Shown here piece after piece: positions 1 through 8,939 of a stretch of 64,000 bases of DNA. Origin of the DNA: Kitasatospora paranensis. GTDB lineage: Bacteria > Actinomycetota > Actinomycetes > Streptomycetales > Streptomycetaceae. Position 1 is the stretch's first letter, and every line of letters starts with the position of its first letter. Position numbers and translations under genes: made by a program. The stretch lies in NCBI RefSeq assembly GCF_039544005.1, contig NZ_BAABKV010000001.1, positions 7,998,001-8,062,000 of the forward strand, in the 5' to 3' direction. A model generated the notes under the pieces. The model did no database searches and had not been told where the DNA came from. It worked only from the letters and a program-made list of their open reading frames with translations.

Positions 1-2
1 AC

Positions 3-92
3 GGCAGGCCGCCCACCGACGCCGACCGCCGCTGGACGGAGCTGTACACGCAGCTCGGCGGCGACGCGCGGCACGTGGCCACCGCGAAGTGA
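3..92 (+). CDS. C-terminal end of an unidentified protein (partial)
   Basis: An open frame enters from the left edge and stops at TGA 90-92, giving only the last 29 residues (ending RHVATAK). The composition fits a real actinobacterial C-terminus, and the next gene on the other strand ends 12 bases later, so this is a convergent end. Too little is visible to name a family. Confidence 0.4.
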   Translation, partial: GRPPTDADRRWTELYTQLGGDARHVATAK

Positions 93-104
93 CGCCCGAG
101 CGGG

Positions 105-1451
105 TCAGGACGAGGCGGCGAGTGCGGCGAGTCCGCTGAGCGCGGTGCGGGCCGCCGGAGCGTACAGGGGGTGGAACGACGGGTTGATCGCCAGCGCCGT
201 CACCAGCTCGGAGCGCGCGTCGGCGCTCCGCCCGAGCGCTTGGAGGATCATGCCGCGGTGGTAGTGGAAGAGCGCGTTGCGCATCCCGGTCGCCAGCGCC
301 TGGTCGGATTGGCGGAGGGCCTCCTGGTCGCGGCCGTTGACGTGCAGGGCCCAGGCGTACGCATCGTTCATCTCCAGGAACGGCCTGGTCCGCAGCCCCT
401 GTTCGGCGATGGTCAGCGCCTTCCCGGCATCGCCGTGATCGGCCTCGAACAGCGCCGCGTCGGTGTCCGGCGCCACGCCGTTGTCGGCGAACAGCTGCTG
501 CTCGGCGCGGAACACGGTGTACTGCTGCGCCGCCTCGTCCGTGCGTCCCAAGGACTCGAGCAGCTCACCGAGTTCGAGCACGTACTCGGGTTGCGGGAGC
601 TGGGCGACGGCCTGCCGGAGGTCGGCGACGGCGGACGCCGGGTCGCCGAGGGCGGCCTTCGCCCTGGCCCGGGCCTCCAGCAGCGAGGCGGTGCCGGGGG
701 CGGTGCGCAGGCCCGCCTCGGCGTGGGTGAGCGCCGTCCTCGGGTCGCCGTTGTCGAGGGCCAACTGGCTGAGGTGGTAGAGCGCGAAGGACCGATCGGC
801 CGGGGTGTTGGCGTCGTCGAGGGCACGCTGCATGTCCTCGGTGGCCGCCGCCGTGTCCCCGCGCAGCTCCCACGCGTACGAGGCACGGGACAGCGACGGA
901 GTCCCCGGCCGGAGGTCGACCATGTGCTGCACCGCCTCGAACGACTCCGGATACCGGCCGAGTTGGGTACAGGCGTCGGCGAGGATCCCGTAGACCGTCG
1001 AGTTGTCGGGGGCCAGCGCGACGGCCTTCTGCGCCCAGTCCAGCGCGGCGGCGAAGTCGTGCCGGGCCGCGGCCAGCGCGGCCATGCCCGCCGTCGCGGT
1101 GGCGTTGTCGGCGGGTTGTGCGGTCAGTGACCGGGTGAGGGCGGCCTCCGCCTTCGGGTAGAAGGACGGATCCGCCGTCGTCCGGGCCTGTTGGACGTAG
1201 GCCAGGCCGAGTGAGCCCAAGGCCTCGGCGTCGTCCGGGGTCGCCCGCAGCCGCTCCTGGAGGCCGCGGATGTCCGCGGGGACGGCGGGGCCGGCGGAGA
1301 GGTCGGCGGCGCCGTCGGTGGGGCCGGACGGCCCGGAGGGCGGGGCGAGGCCGAGCCCGCCCGCCAGGAACAGCCCGACCCCCAGCACGGCGGTCACGGC
1401 GGCGGAGACCGTGCGCCGGCGGCGCGGCGGTGCGGGTTCGGCGGCGGTCAC
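105..1451 (-). CDS. TPR-repeat protein with N-terminal membrane anchor
   Basis: A 448-residue protein starting at GTG. Residues about 14-38 form a hydrophobic signal or anchor after an RRRR cluster. A Pro/Gly-rich linker follows, then tandem tetratricopeptide-type helical repeats from about residue 63 to the end, with recurring patterns such as A-x-A-x-LGxLG and YxILADACxQLGRYPE. TPR arrays mediate protein-protein contacts, so the likely role is an extracytoplasmic scaffold. It lies 52 bp downstream of the class F sortase gene, in the same direction as the DUF4331 gene, suggesting one transcript. The exact partner is not shown by the sequence. Confidence 0.8.
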   Translation of the reverse strand: MTAAEPAPPRRRRTVSAAVTAVLGVGLFLAGGLGLAPPSGPSGPTDGAADLSAGPAVPADIRGLQERLRATPDDAEALGSLGLAYVQQARTTADPSFYPKAEAALTRSLTAQPADNATATAGMAALAAARHDFAAALDWAQKAVALAPDNSTVYGILADACTQLGRYPESFEAVQHMVDLRPGTPSLSRASYAWELRGDTAAATEDMQRALDDANTPADRSFALYHLSQLALDNGDPRTALTHAEAGLRTAPGTASLLEARARAKAALGDPASAVADLRQAVAQLPQPEYVLELGELLESLGRTDEAAQQYTVFRAEQQLFADNGVAPDTDAALFEADHGDAGKALTIAEQGLRTRPFLEMNDAYAWALHVNGRDQEALRQSDQALATGMRNALFHYHRGMILQALGRSADARSELVTALAINPSFHPLYAPAARTALSGLAALAASS

Positions 1452-1503
1452 GGCGGACTCCCGGTGGCAGGCGGGGTGGGCGGGGTGGAGCAGGAGAGCG
1501 TCG

Positions 1504-2133
1504 TCAGGTGGCGGGCGCGTCGGCCGGGACGGCGAAGACCACCAGGTTCGACAGGTACTCGCGGGCGTCCCGGTCGTAGCTGCCGCCGCAGGTGATCAGC
1601 CGAAGGCTCGGGCCCGGCGTGTCCCCGAAGACGAGGTCGTCGGGGAAGTCGTCCTTGGGGTAGCTGCGCAGCGCCTGAACGGTGAACTCCGTCCTGGTGC
1701 CGTCGTCGCCCTCCACCTCGACGGCGTCGCCGGGACGCAGCGCCGAGAGACCCGCGAAGACGGCGGGCCCGGTGAGCGAGTCGACGTGGCCGACGATGAC
1801 GGCGGCGCCGGGACCACCGGGGGCGGGCCCCTGGCTCCACCAGCCGGCGATGCCCGGATCCTCCGGCGCGGCGAGGTGGCCGTCCTCCTGGACCTGGAGG
1901 TCGCTGAGCGGGCTGTCCACCCCGATCCGGGCTATCCGCAGGCGGACGGGCGGTGCGGCGGGCCGTGCCGCGGACGGCTGCGCGGCGCCCGCGACCGGTG
2001 CACCGGGCAGCTCGCCGATGTCGGTGACGGCCGCCGGCCCCGGCGCCCGGCCGGCGTCCACCAGAGAGGCGGCGCCCGCCCCCGTCAGGCCGACACCGAG
2101 CACCAGCGCGGTCGCGGCACCGGCCCGACGCAC
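1504..2133 (-). CDS. Class F sortase
   Basis: This 209-residue protein begins at GTG and has an N-terminal hydrophobic segment (about residues 3-25), a Pro/Ala linker and a sortase beta-barrel. The expected catalytic elements are visible: His in IVGHVDS, Cys in RLITCGG and Arg in DRDAREYLSN. Sortases are membrane-anchored cysteine transpeptidases that cleave sorting signals of secreted proteins; actinobacterial class F enzymes are small, and this length fits. It sits between the DUF4331 gene (66 bp upstream) and the TPR gene (52 bp downstream). The upstream protein has a C-terminal membrane segment and basic tail but no LPXTG motif, so its status as substrate is inference. Confidence 0.88.
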   Translation of the reverse strand: MRRAGAATALVLGVGLTGAGAASLVDAGRAPGPAAVTDIGELPGAPVAGAAQPSAARPAAPPVRLRIARIGVDSPLSDLQVQEDGHLAAPEDPGIAGWWSQGPAPGGPGAAVIVGHVDSLTGPAVFAGLSALRPGDAVEVEGDDGTRTEFTVQALRSYPKDDFPDDLVFGDTPGPSLRLITCGGSYDRDAREYLSNLVVFAVPADAPAT

Positions 2134-2142
2134 GCGGCCCGA

Positions 2143-2172
2143 CCGCGCGCCCCTCCGGGGAGGGACGCGCGG
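2143..2172 (-). terminator. GC-rich hairpin between DUF4331 and sortase genes
   Basis: Positions 2143-2149 pair with 2166-2172 (CCGCGCG with CGCGCGG) and 2151-2156 with 2159-2164 (CCCTCC with GGAGGG). One C-A mismatch separates the two helices and the loop is GG. The stem lies directly after the DUF4331 stop and just before the sortase start, on the transcribed path of both. It could be a partial terminator lowering sortase expression or an mRNA-stabilising structure. There is no T run. Confidence 0.45.
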
Positions 2173-2198
2173 CGGGGCCGCAGACCGTGCGCCACGCC

Positions 2199-3800
2199 TC
2201 AGGCCCGGCGCCGACGCAGGGCGACCACGGCGGCCGCCGTCAGCAGTGCGCCGCCGCCGATCGCGGCGTAGCCGGCGATCGGGGAGCGGCTCAGCGACAG
2301 CCCGCCGAGGCCCGCCGCGACCCCGCCGTCCGGATTGCCCGACACGGCCTGGTTGACGGCCGCCGTGTTCGGCAGCGCGACGTAGGGGAACTGCTTGCCG
2401 AAGGCGTGGTCGTTGGTGTTGACGCCGTCACCGGCCGCCAGCGCGGGGACGATCTTCCCCGTCTGCGCTGCGCCCTCCGCGGCCTGCAGGGTGATGTCGA
2501 CGACGTCGTCCGCCAGGCGCCGCCCGTTCGGGAAGCCCGCGAGGTCCCCGCCGAGGACGCCGAGCCGGTTCGCCGTCGTGGCGGGGGCGACGCCGAGGTT
2601 CAGGCGCAGTTCCTCCGAGGGCACGAACGCGTCCTTCTTCACATCGGCGTTGAGCAGCTGCGAGTTGAGGTCGGCCTGGACGGGGCCGCAGGCCTTGCAG
2701 AGGCCGGTGAGGAAGATCTCCACCAGGTCGTTGCGCGGTGCGGCGGGCGCCGGGATGCCGTAGATGCCCTGGACGAGCTTGGGCACGATCGGGTCCTTCA
2801 CCTTGTCGACGACCGGGGTGACGGTGTGGTCCTTGTCCGGCGTCAGGGCGTTGAACGCGTCCTTGTACTTCAGCGGCACGACGACCTCGTTCACCAGCGG
2901 GTTGCCGAGACGGGAGACCTGCCGCCAGTCGGTGCCGCCCTTGCCCTCGCCGCCCTTGTCGACGACCGCCGCACCCTTGCGGTCGGTGGTCGACCATACG
3001 CCGATCACCGGGTTGCGGGTCGGGTCGCCCTTCAGCGCCAGGTCCTTCTTGGGCACCTGGATCGCGATGGTGTTGACGTTGTACCCGGTGAGCGTGTCGT
3101 GGCCGGACTCCTTGAGGTTCCCGCCGTACAGCAGGTCGAAGACCCGCAGGTCCAGGAAGAACGGGTCGTCGGCCTGGCCGGCGTACGTCTGGCCGCCGCC
3201 CGGCAGGTTCAGCGTGGCCTGGCTGCGCAGGGAGGCGTAGTCGGGCATCGACGCCTTGCCGACGTTGGACGGCGCGGCCGGGGCGTCCTTCAGCAGGGTC
3301 TTCGTCGACCCGTCCGGGCCGGTCTCGGTGAGGGTGTAGGTCTGGCGGTAGTTCAGCGTCGGGTCGTCGAGGCTCTTCACGACACCGGTGTTGTAGAGGA
3401 ACTGGTCGGCGTCGTCGCGGTAGTGACCGGTGAACGTCCAGGTGTAGGTGGTGTCCGCCTTGCCGTCCCCGTCGGCGTCGATCTTGATGTTGTAGCGGGC
3501 GTCGTCCGCGAACGCGTAGAAGTTCGGCCCGCCGTTCGGCTCCTCGAAGGGGATCCAGTTCGCCACCAGCGTCACGGTGTCCGGCTTGTCGGGGCTGACG
3601 AAGGCGTAGACGTCGGTGTTGTCCGCCCGCGGGTCACCCGCGATCAGCGGCGCCTCACGGTGACTGGAGGCCGAACCGACGCCCGGGGCCAGCCCGGCCA
3701 TCGCGCCGGCGGCGGCCAGGGCCAGCACACCGAGGCCCGCCATGGGACGCTCGGCGCGGCGGGCGAACGCCGGGAGGCGCGGGGAACGCGGAGATGTCAT
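2199..3800 (-). CDS. DUF4331 domain secreted protein
   Basis: A 533-residue protein. The ATG at 3800 was chosen because a clear signal peptide follows it (basic start, then a hydrophobic stretch near residues 20-40); an open frame extends 75 codons upstream but reads like non-coding DNA. The mature protein starts near SASSHREAP, typical of DUF4331 proteins, and continues with family-like segments such as NTDVYAFVSPD and NFYAFADDARY. The C-terminus has one membrane helix and an RRRR tail, like a cell-wall sorting signal without LPXTG. It is exported and probably membrane- or wall-attached; the biochemical function of DUF4331 is unknown. The sortase and TPR genes follow. Confidence 0.85.
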   Translation of the reverse strand: MTSPRSPRLPAFARRAERPMAGLGVLALAAAGAMAGLAPGVGSASSHREAPLIAGDPRADNTDVYAFVSPDKPDTVTLVANWIPFEEPNGGPNFYAFADDARYNIKIDADGDGKADTTYTWTFTGHYRDDADQFLYNTGVVKSLDDPTLNYRQTYTLTETGPDGSTKTLLKDAPAAPSNVGKASMPDYASLRSQATLNLPGGGQTYAGQADDPFFLDLRVFDLLYGGNLKESGHDTLTGYNVNTIAIQVPKKDLALKGDPTRNPVIGVWSTTDRKGAAVVDKGGEGKGGTDWRQVSRLGNPLVNEVVVPLKYKDAFNALTPDKDHTVTPVVDKVKDPIVPKLVQGIYGIPAPAAPRNDLVEIFLTGLCKACGPVQADLNSQLLNADVKKDAFVPSEELRLNLGVAPATTANRLGVLGGDLAGFPNGRRLADDVVDITLQAAEGAAQTGKIVPALAAGDGVNTNDHAFGKQFPYVALPNTAAVNQAVSGNPDGGVAAGLGGLSLSRSPIAGYAAIGGGALLTAAAVVALRRRRA

Positions 3801-4077
3801 GGGTGCAACTTTCCGTGGCGATGACACCTCCGGCCCGTGCACCCCAGCGAACGGTGCCCACACCGATGGCGTCGGAGGAATCGAAGCGGGACGCTCCCGC
3901 AGAGCGGTGGCACACGTGCACGACGCCGGACGCGAGCCGCCCGGTGCCGGTCCATCAGCTTCACGTAAACACGTGCCGCGGCTCGCGAGCGACCGGTGGC
4001 ACCCGTTAGGAGAAGCCGCCCGCACCGTCCGGGCCCGGCCCCCGGGCGCGGTGCGGTGACCCCGTCGGCCGTCCGGC
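3801..4077. other. Intergenic region upstream of the DUF4331 gene
   Basis: This 277-bp non-coding stretch lies between two minus-strand genes (AraC regulator and DUF4331), so it should contain the DUF4331 promoter. It holds an ACGT-rich patch around 3961-3975 with two CACGT cores and a G/C-only stretch near 4021-4060. No convincing -35/-10 pair or terminator was found. Confidence 0.3.
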
Positions 4078-5091
4078 CTACGGCGCCCCGGTCTGCGGTG
4101 CGGAGGGGCGGAGCGGCCGGGCGTTCGCCCGGTAGCGGCCCGGTGTCGTGCCGAACTCCCGGGCGAACGCGTGCGAGAGGGCGTACGGGCTGCTGTAGCC
4201 GACGGTGCGGGCGACGGCGGCCAGGGCGTGCGGGGTTTCGCGGAGCTGGGTGGCGGCGAGGGTGAGGCGCCACCACGTCAGGTACGCCATCGGGGCGCGG
4301 CCGACCAGCGCGGTGAAACGGCGGGCCAGCGTGGCGCGGGACACCCCCGTATCGGCGGCGAGCCGCTCGTTGGTCCAGGGCGCGGCCGGGTCCGAGTGCA
4401 GCGCCCGCAGAGCGGCGGAGACCACCGGGTCGCCCAGCGCGGCCGGCCAGGCGCCCGTGGCGGCCTCGGCCATCCAGGAGCGGATCATGTAGACGAACAG
4501 GAGGTCCAGCAGGCTCGGCACCGCGACGCAGCCGCCGGGCCGCCGGCCGGCCAGCTCGCTGCCCAGGAGGTCGATGGCGGCGCGGAGTTCGGGATGGCCG
4601 CCGACCCGGTGGGGCAGGTGGACGACCTGCGGCAGCTCCGCCATGAGCGGGTGGACGCGGCTGCGGTCGAGCCGGTACTTGCCGCACAGCACCTCCACCT
4701 CCACCGGGGCCCCGGTGGCCGGAGGCCCGGTGGCCGGGGCCGTGCGGCCGTCGGCCGCCGGCCGGCGGGGGAGCCGTCCGTCGGGGCCGGGGTCGAAGCC
4801 GCCGTCGAGGTCGAACGGCAGTGCCCGGGCGGCCGTCGCCGCGTCGACGGGGGAGTCGGCGATGACATGGCCGGTGCCGTGCGGCAGCAGGACGGTGTCG
4901 CCCGTGCCGAGCGCGACCGGGGCACCGCCGTCCGGCAGCAGCCAGCAGGTGCCGGCCAGTACGACATGGAACCCCGCGCCGTCGTACCCCGGGATACGGG
5001 TGCACCAACTCCCGCCGACCCGGAGCCGGTTCGAGGACGGCTGTCCGATGCGCACGGCTGAGATGGCGTCACTGACCACGTCCACCGGCAC
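4078..5091 (-). CDS. AraC-family regulator with N-terminal cupin domain
   Basis: A 337-residue protein. Residues about 10-120 form a cupin-like sensor with GAGFHVVLAG and GDTVLLPHG motifs. The C-terminal part (about 235-325) has the two AraC helix-turn-helix motifs, including DTGVSRATLARRF and VGYSSPYALSHAFARE followed by the family signature GTTPGRYR. It is divergent from the metallo-beta-lactamase-fold gene at 5185, with 93 bp between the starts, which makes that gene a reasonable target. The inducer cannot be deduced. Confidence 0.9.
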   Translation of the reverse strand: MPVDVVSDAISAVRIGQPSSNRLRVGGSWCTRIPGYDGAGFHVVLAGTCWLLPDGGAPVALGTGDTVLLPHGTGHVIADSPVDAATAARALPFDLDGGFDPGPDGRLPRRPAADGRTAPATGPPATGAPVEVEVLCGKYRLDRSRVHPLMAELPQVVHLPHRVGGHPELRAAIDLLGSELAGRRPGGCVAVPSLLDLLFVYMIRSWMAEAATGAWPAALGDPVVSAALRALHSDPAAPWTNERLAADTGVSRATLARRFTALVGRAPMAYLTWWRLTLAATQLRETPHALAAVARTVGYSSPYALSHAFAREFGTTPGRYRANARPLRPSAPQTGAP

Positions 5092-5184
5092 AGCCTAACC
5101 CCGCCTCGGACATGAGACGCACGCGTATCCGGCTGAGGCGAGGAGGCATTGGAACGCTCAACCGGCCTGCCTACGATCGTCGGT

Positions 5185-6086
5185 ATGACGAGCGACAGCA
5201 CAGACCGATTCACCCTGGGCGACGTCGAGGTCCTCCGGATCGTCGAGTGGCAGGGCGCGTTCGCCCCCGCCCGAACACTGGTCCCGGATTCGGCCGAAGC
5301 GCTGTGGAAGGACAACGAGGAGTGGCTCGCCCCCGACCACTGGGAGCCCGACAGCGACCGCGCGACGGTCGCCCTGCAGACCTGGGTGCTGCGCAGCGGC
5401 GGCCGGACGGTGCTGGTCGACACGGCGGTCGGCAACGGTCGCGAACGGCCCGGTTCGCCGAACTTCCACCACTGGCAGGGCGACTTCATGGAGCGCCTGG
5501 CACGGGCCGGGCTGCGGCCGGAGGACGTGGACGTGGTCGTCAACACCCACGTGCACGGTGACCACGTCGGCTGGAACACGGCCGACGCCGACGGCGAGTG
5601 GGTGCCGGCCTTCCCCAACGCCCGGTACCTCGTCCCGGCCGCCGACGACTTCCACTTCGGGCCGGCCAACGGCTACGGCGGCGGCCTGCGCGAGGACGAC
5701 CGGCTGATCTACGAGGACAGCATCGCACCCGTCCACCGCGCCGGGCAGGTCGAGCTGTGGGACGGCACCCACCGCATCGACGACAACCTCGTCCTCGAGT
5801 CGGCACCCGGCCACACCCCGGCTCGTCGGTGCTGCGCCTCGCCTCCGGCCGCGACCGGGCGGTCTTCGTCGGGGACGTGCTGCACAGCCCGGTGCAGATC
5901 CTCCGCCCCGAGTGCAGCAGCTGCTTCTGTCTGGACCCGGCGCAGGCGGCCGACAGCCGCCGGCGGATCCTCGACCGGGCCGCGGCGGAGCGTGAGCTGG
6001 TCGTCCCGGCGCACTTCGGCGGCAGCGGCGCGGTCGAGGTCCGGCGGGACGGCGGCGGATTCGCGGTCCACCCCTGGCGTCCGTAG
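5185..6086 (+). CDS. Metallo-beta-lactamase-fold hydrolase (frameshifted)
   Basis: The first part reads MTSDSTDRF onward and contains the metal-binding motif HVHGDHVGW plus a later APGHTP. At about 5820 the frame breaks: after CACACCCCGG one G appears missing. With one extra base the reading continues as PGSSVLRLASG, FVGDVLHSP and VPAHFGG to the TAG at 6086. About 300 residues in total, normal for this fold, which binds two metals in hydrolases acting on esters, lactones or similar substrates. A TACGAT hexamer lies 7 nt before the ATG, suggesting leaderless transcription. Divergent from the AraC regulator. Probably intact in the organism. Confidence 0.8.
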
Positions 6087-6333
6087 CGGCCACCCGACCC
6101 GTGCCGGCGTCTGCACAGTGTCAAAGGCGTCACACAACCCTTGTCACGGTGATCGATTGCGGTGACGGATCGCAGGCCACAGACTCCCAAGGACGTCGTC
6201 GGGTCCTTTGACCTGCGGCGTCCCCGGGGGCTGTACGGTCACGGGCGCCCACCTGCCGTGGTGGCGCCGCGTTGCTTCGCGCACCCGGGTGATCCGGGCA
6301 CACGACTCGCGCGCCGACCACTCAGAGGTGACC

Positions 6334-7817
6334 ATGACCGCCGTTCCGGTGGACCCCGTCCCGACCCGTCTGCCCGCCCCCGACGGGTGCGGCTGATGCC
6401 GCTGGTCGCGCTGATCTTCTTCAGTGTGTCCGGTGGCGCGTACGGCATCGAGGAGCTGTTCTCGACCTCCGGTCCGGGCATGGCGATCCTGCTGATCGTG
6501 GTCACCCCGCTGATCTACAGCGTGCCGCACGCGCTCGTGGTGGCGGAACTCGGCACCGCGATCCCGGTCGAGGGCGGCTACTACCACTGGGTGAAGCGCG
6601 GGCTCGGCAAGTTCTGGGGCTTCCAGCAGGGCCTGCTGCAGTGGATTTGCAGCTTCGTCGACATGGCGGTCTACCCGGTCCTCTTCACCAGCTACCTGCA
6701 GAGCCTGGTGGGTGCGGTCGCGCCCGGCAAGCACGTGCTGTTCCGGATGGGCCACTTGCAGTTCGACCTGAACTGGTTCATCTGTCTGGCCGTGATCGTG
6801 GTCTTCACCCTGCTCAACCTGCTCGGCGCGGGCTGGGTCGGCGAGTCGTCGGTCGTCTTCGCGGTGGTCTGCCTGCTGCCGATGCTGATCCTCTCCGGGA
6901 TCGGCATCGCCCACCTGGTCGGCGACGGCATCAACCCGGTCGCCTCGATGACCGCCGAGGCGGGGCAGTCGACCTGGAACGCGTTCGGCGCGGGGCTCTT
7001 CATCGTGATGTGGAACTACTGCGGCTGGGACAGCGTGTCCAACGTGGCCGGAGAGATGGAGAACCCGCGCCGACACCTGCCCAAGGCGCTCGCGATCTCG
7101 GTCGTCCTGATCATGGTGGCCTATCTGCTTCCCACCATCGCCTCGCTCGCCACCGGGGCGGACGGCGACGCCGGCTGGCGGAACTGGGAGGCCGGGTCCT
7201 TCTCCGCCGTGGCCGAGCAACTGGCCGGCCCGTGGCTCCAGATCACCGTCACGGTCGGCGGCATGTTCGCCGCGGTGGCCATGTTCTCGGCGCTGCTGGC
7301 CTCCAACTCCCGCCTGCCGCTGGTGCTCGCCCAGGACGGCTACTTCCCGGCCTGGGTGGCGAAGGAGAGCCCGCGCTACCGCGTCCCGATCGCGTCGGTG
7401 GTCGGCTCGTCGGTGATCTACGCGGTGTTCTGCCTCAGCAGCTTCACCAACCTGGTGATCTTCGACGTCTTCCTCACCAACATCGGCATCCTGCTGGAGG
7501 TGGCCGCTCTCATCGCGCTCCGCTTCAAGGAGCCGGAGCTGGACCGGCCCTACCGGATCCCCGGCGGCTGGTGGAGCATCGGCGGCATCGTGGTCAGCCT
7601 GCTGGCCGTCTGCGCCTGGGCCGCCTGGCAGCAGTACGTGGAGAGCGGCACCCAGGCGGTCACCTACGGGATCGTGGTGGTCGCCGTGTCCTTCCTGCTC
7701 TACGTCCCGCTCGCCCGCCGCGCCCGCGGCCGGCAGCCCGGGTACGGTGCGGTGCCTGCGCAGGCCCCGGGCGGGACGGCCGCCGACCTGTCCGAGTCCT
7801 CCTCGTACCCCTCGTAG
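6334..7817 (+). CDS. APC-superfamily amino acid/polyamine permease (frameshifted near N-terminus)
   Basis: The best start is ATG 6334, preceded by AGAGGTG. It reads MTAVPVDPVP and then, near 6387, loses frame at GACGGGTGCGG. One additional G gives PDGVRLMPLVALIFF and runs into the long downstream frame, about 494 residues in all. The protein has roughly 12 hydrophobic segments; the first carries the APC-type glycine-rich motif SVSGGAYGIEE, and WNYCGWDS followed by EMENPRRHLPKAL is typical of the family. Such permeases import amino acids or polyamines across the cytoplasmic membrane; the substrate is not determinable. A strong hairpin terminator follows. Confidence 0.82.
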
Positions 7818-7854
7818 GCACCGCCTCCGCACGCCAGGCACCGCCTCCGCACGC
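7816..7854 (+). repeat. 19-bp direct repeat, two copies
   Basis: A 19-base unit beginning AGGCACCGCC occurs at 7816-7834 and again at 7836-7854 with one base between. It starts at the stop codon of the permease gene and runs into the terminator stem. It is probably a simple local duplication. Confidence 0.6.
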
Positions 7855-7886
7855 GCCCCGGAGCGGCCCGCAGCCGCTCCGGGGCG
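7854..7886 (+). terminator. Strong hairpin terminator after the permease gene
   Basis: A perfect 14-bp stem pairs 7854-7867 with 7873-7886 (CGCCCCGGAGCGGC with its complement) around the loop CCGCA, followed by TTCGGC. It sits 37 bp after the permease stop and before the next gene. There is no long T tract, as is common for streptomycete terminators. Confidence 0.75.
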
Positions 7887-7982
7887 TTCGGCATGCCGGG
7901 TGCCGCCGGGAGGCACCGTCCGCTGTCCTCCGGAGCGGCAAATGCGGTGGCCGGTGCGGTGCCGGCCTGCAAGGATCCGGGC

Positions 7983-8768
7983 ATGCTCATCCTTGCCGAC
8001 GACCTCGGCCACCTCTCCTACAGCGTGATCGGTGAAGGTCCGCCCCTCGTGCTCGTGCATGCCGGTGTCGCCGACCACCGGATGTGGGACGCGGTCGTGC
8101 CCGTGCTCGCGGAGCAGTACACGGTCATCCGCTACGACCTGCGCGGCTTCGGCGAGTCCGCACCGCCGGCCGGCCCGTTCCGCGAGACCGACGACCTGTG
8201 CCGCCTCCTGGACCACCTGGGTCTCGATCGTGTCCGGCTGGTCGGCGCGTCCTGGGGCGGCCGCGTGGCGGTGAACTTCACGCTCGCCCACCCGGGCCGG
8301 GTGCGGTCACTGGCCCTGCTCGCCCCGCCGTGGCCCGGCTATGACTGGTCCTCGGACATGATCGCGTACGACGAGGCCGAGACGGCGGCCCTGGCCGCGG
8401 GCGACCTGGACACGGCGGTCGGCGTGAACCTGGACATGTGGCTGCGCGGACCTGCCCGCAGCTGGCAGGACGTCGCCCCGGGCCTGGCCGACCGACTCCG
8501 TGACCCGGTACGGACGTCGCTGGTGAACCAGGACGCCGTCGGTGAGCACTCCCAGGGCGGCCCGGCGGGCGACCTGGCCACGATCGGTGTTCCCACCCTG
8601 GTCGGAATCGGCCGCCTCGACATCGCCGACTTCCAGGACATCGCCCGCCGGTACACGTCCGCCATCCCCGGCGCCGACCTGGTCGAGTTCGCCACCGCGG
8701 CCCACCTCATCGCGCTGGACGCACCCACCGAACTCACCGCCGAACTCGTCCGGTTCCTCGCCTACTGA
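7983..8768 (+). CDS. Alpha/beta-hydrolase fold protein
   Basis: This 261-residue enzyme shows LVLVHAGVADHRMWD (oxyanion region), the nucleophile elbow GASWGG and a late His in AAHLIALD; an acidic residue in the IGRLDIADF region probably completes the triad. This matches small esterases, lactonases and haloperoxidase-like hydrolases. The ATG at 7983 was chosen because it begins the fold and has AAGGAT six bases upstream, suggesting a leaderless mRNA. The upstream terminator separates it from the permease gene. The substrate is unknown. Confidence 0.85.
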   Translation: MLILADDLGHLSYSVIGEGPPLVLVHAGVADHRMWDAVVPVLAEQYTVIRYDLRGFGESAPPAGPFRETDDLCRLLDHLGLDRVRLVGASWGGRVAVNFTLAHPGRVRSLALLAPPWPGYDWSSDMIAYDEAETAALAAGDLDTAVGVNLDMWLRGPARSWQDVAPGLADRLRDPVRTSLVNQDAVGEHSQGGPAGDLATIGVPTLVGIGRLDIADFQDIARRYTSAIPGADLVEFATAAHLIALDAPTELTAELVRFLAY

Positions 8769-8830
8769 CGCACCGACCGCCACCGGGCACCGGGTGCCGG
8801 TGCCCGCTGGGAGGCGCAGGTCGCGCTAGA

Positions 8831-8939
8831 GTGCGGACGGGCCGTGACTGGCGCTGAGGTGGACGACCACCGGGGAGCGGCCTGACACTCCGTCGATGCC
8901 GTGCGCCTGGGCGACTCCCACGACGCCCAGGAGTGGCAC
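8831..8939 (+). promoter_or_regulatory. ZTP (pfl) riboswitch controlling folD
   Basis: The RNA reads GGCCGTGACTGGCGCTGAGG, then GGTGG-ACGA-CCACC (hairpin 8858-8871), then GGGGAGCGGCC; GGCC 8840-8843 pairs with GGCC 8879-8882. After a linker comes CCGTGCGCCTGGGC (8899-8912). These blocks match the conserved ZTP/pfl aptamer core (GTGACTGGC, CCACCGGGGAGCG and the 3' GCGCCTGGGC element). In known cases this RNA senses ZMP/ZTP, which accumulates when 10-formyl-THF is low, and commonly precedes folD, purH or glyA. Here it is directly upstream of folD. Positions 8906-8913 (CCTGGGCG) are exactly complementary to 8924-8931 (CGCCCAGG), which overlaps the ribosome site CAGGAG, so control is probably translational. 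ACTCC 8914-8918 can also pair with GGAGT 8930-8934. Confidence 0.9.

Noticed and set aside
6144..8291. Long minus-strand open frame (715 codons) opposite the APC permease
   Set aside because: Its product is Arg/His/Gln/Asp-rich with no motif and mirrors a well-supported permease. Such antisense frames are usual in very GC-rich DNA.
8901..8939. Earlier folD start inside the long frame
   Set aside because: That codon is inside the ZTP riboswitch; the ribosome site GGAG points to GTG 8940.
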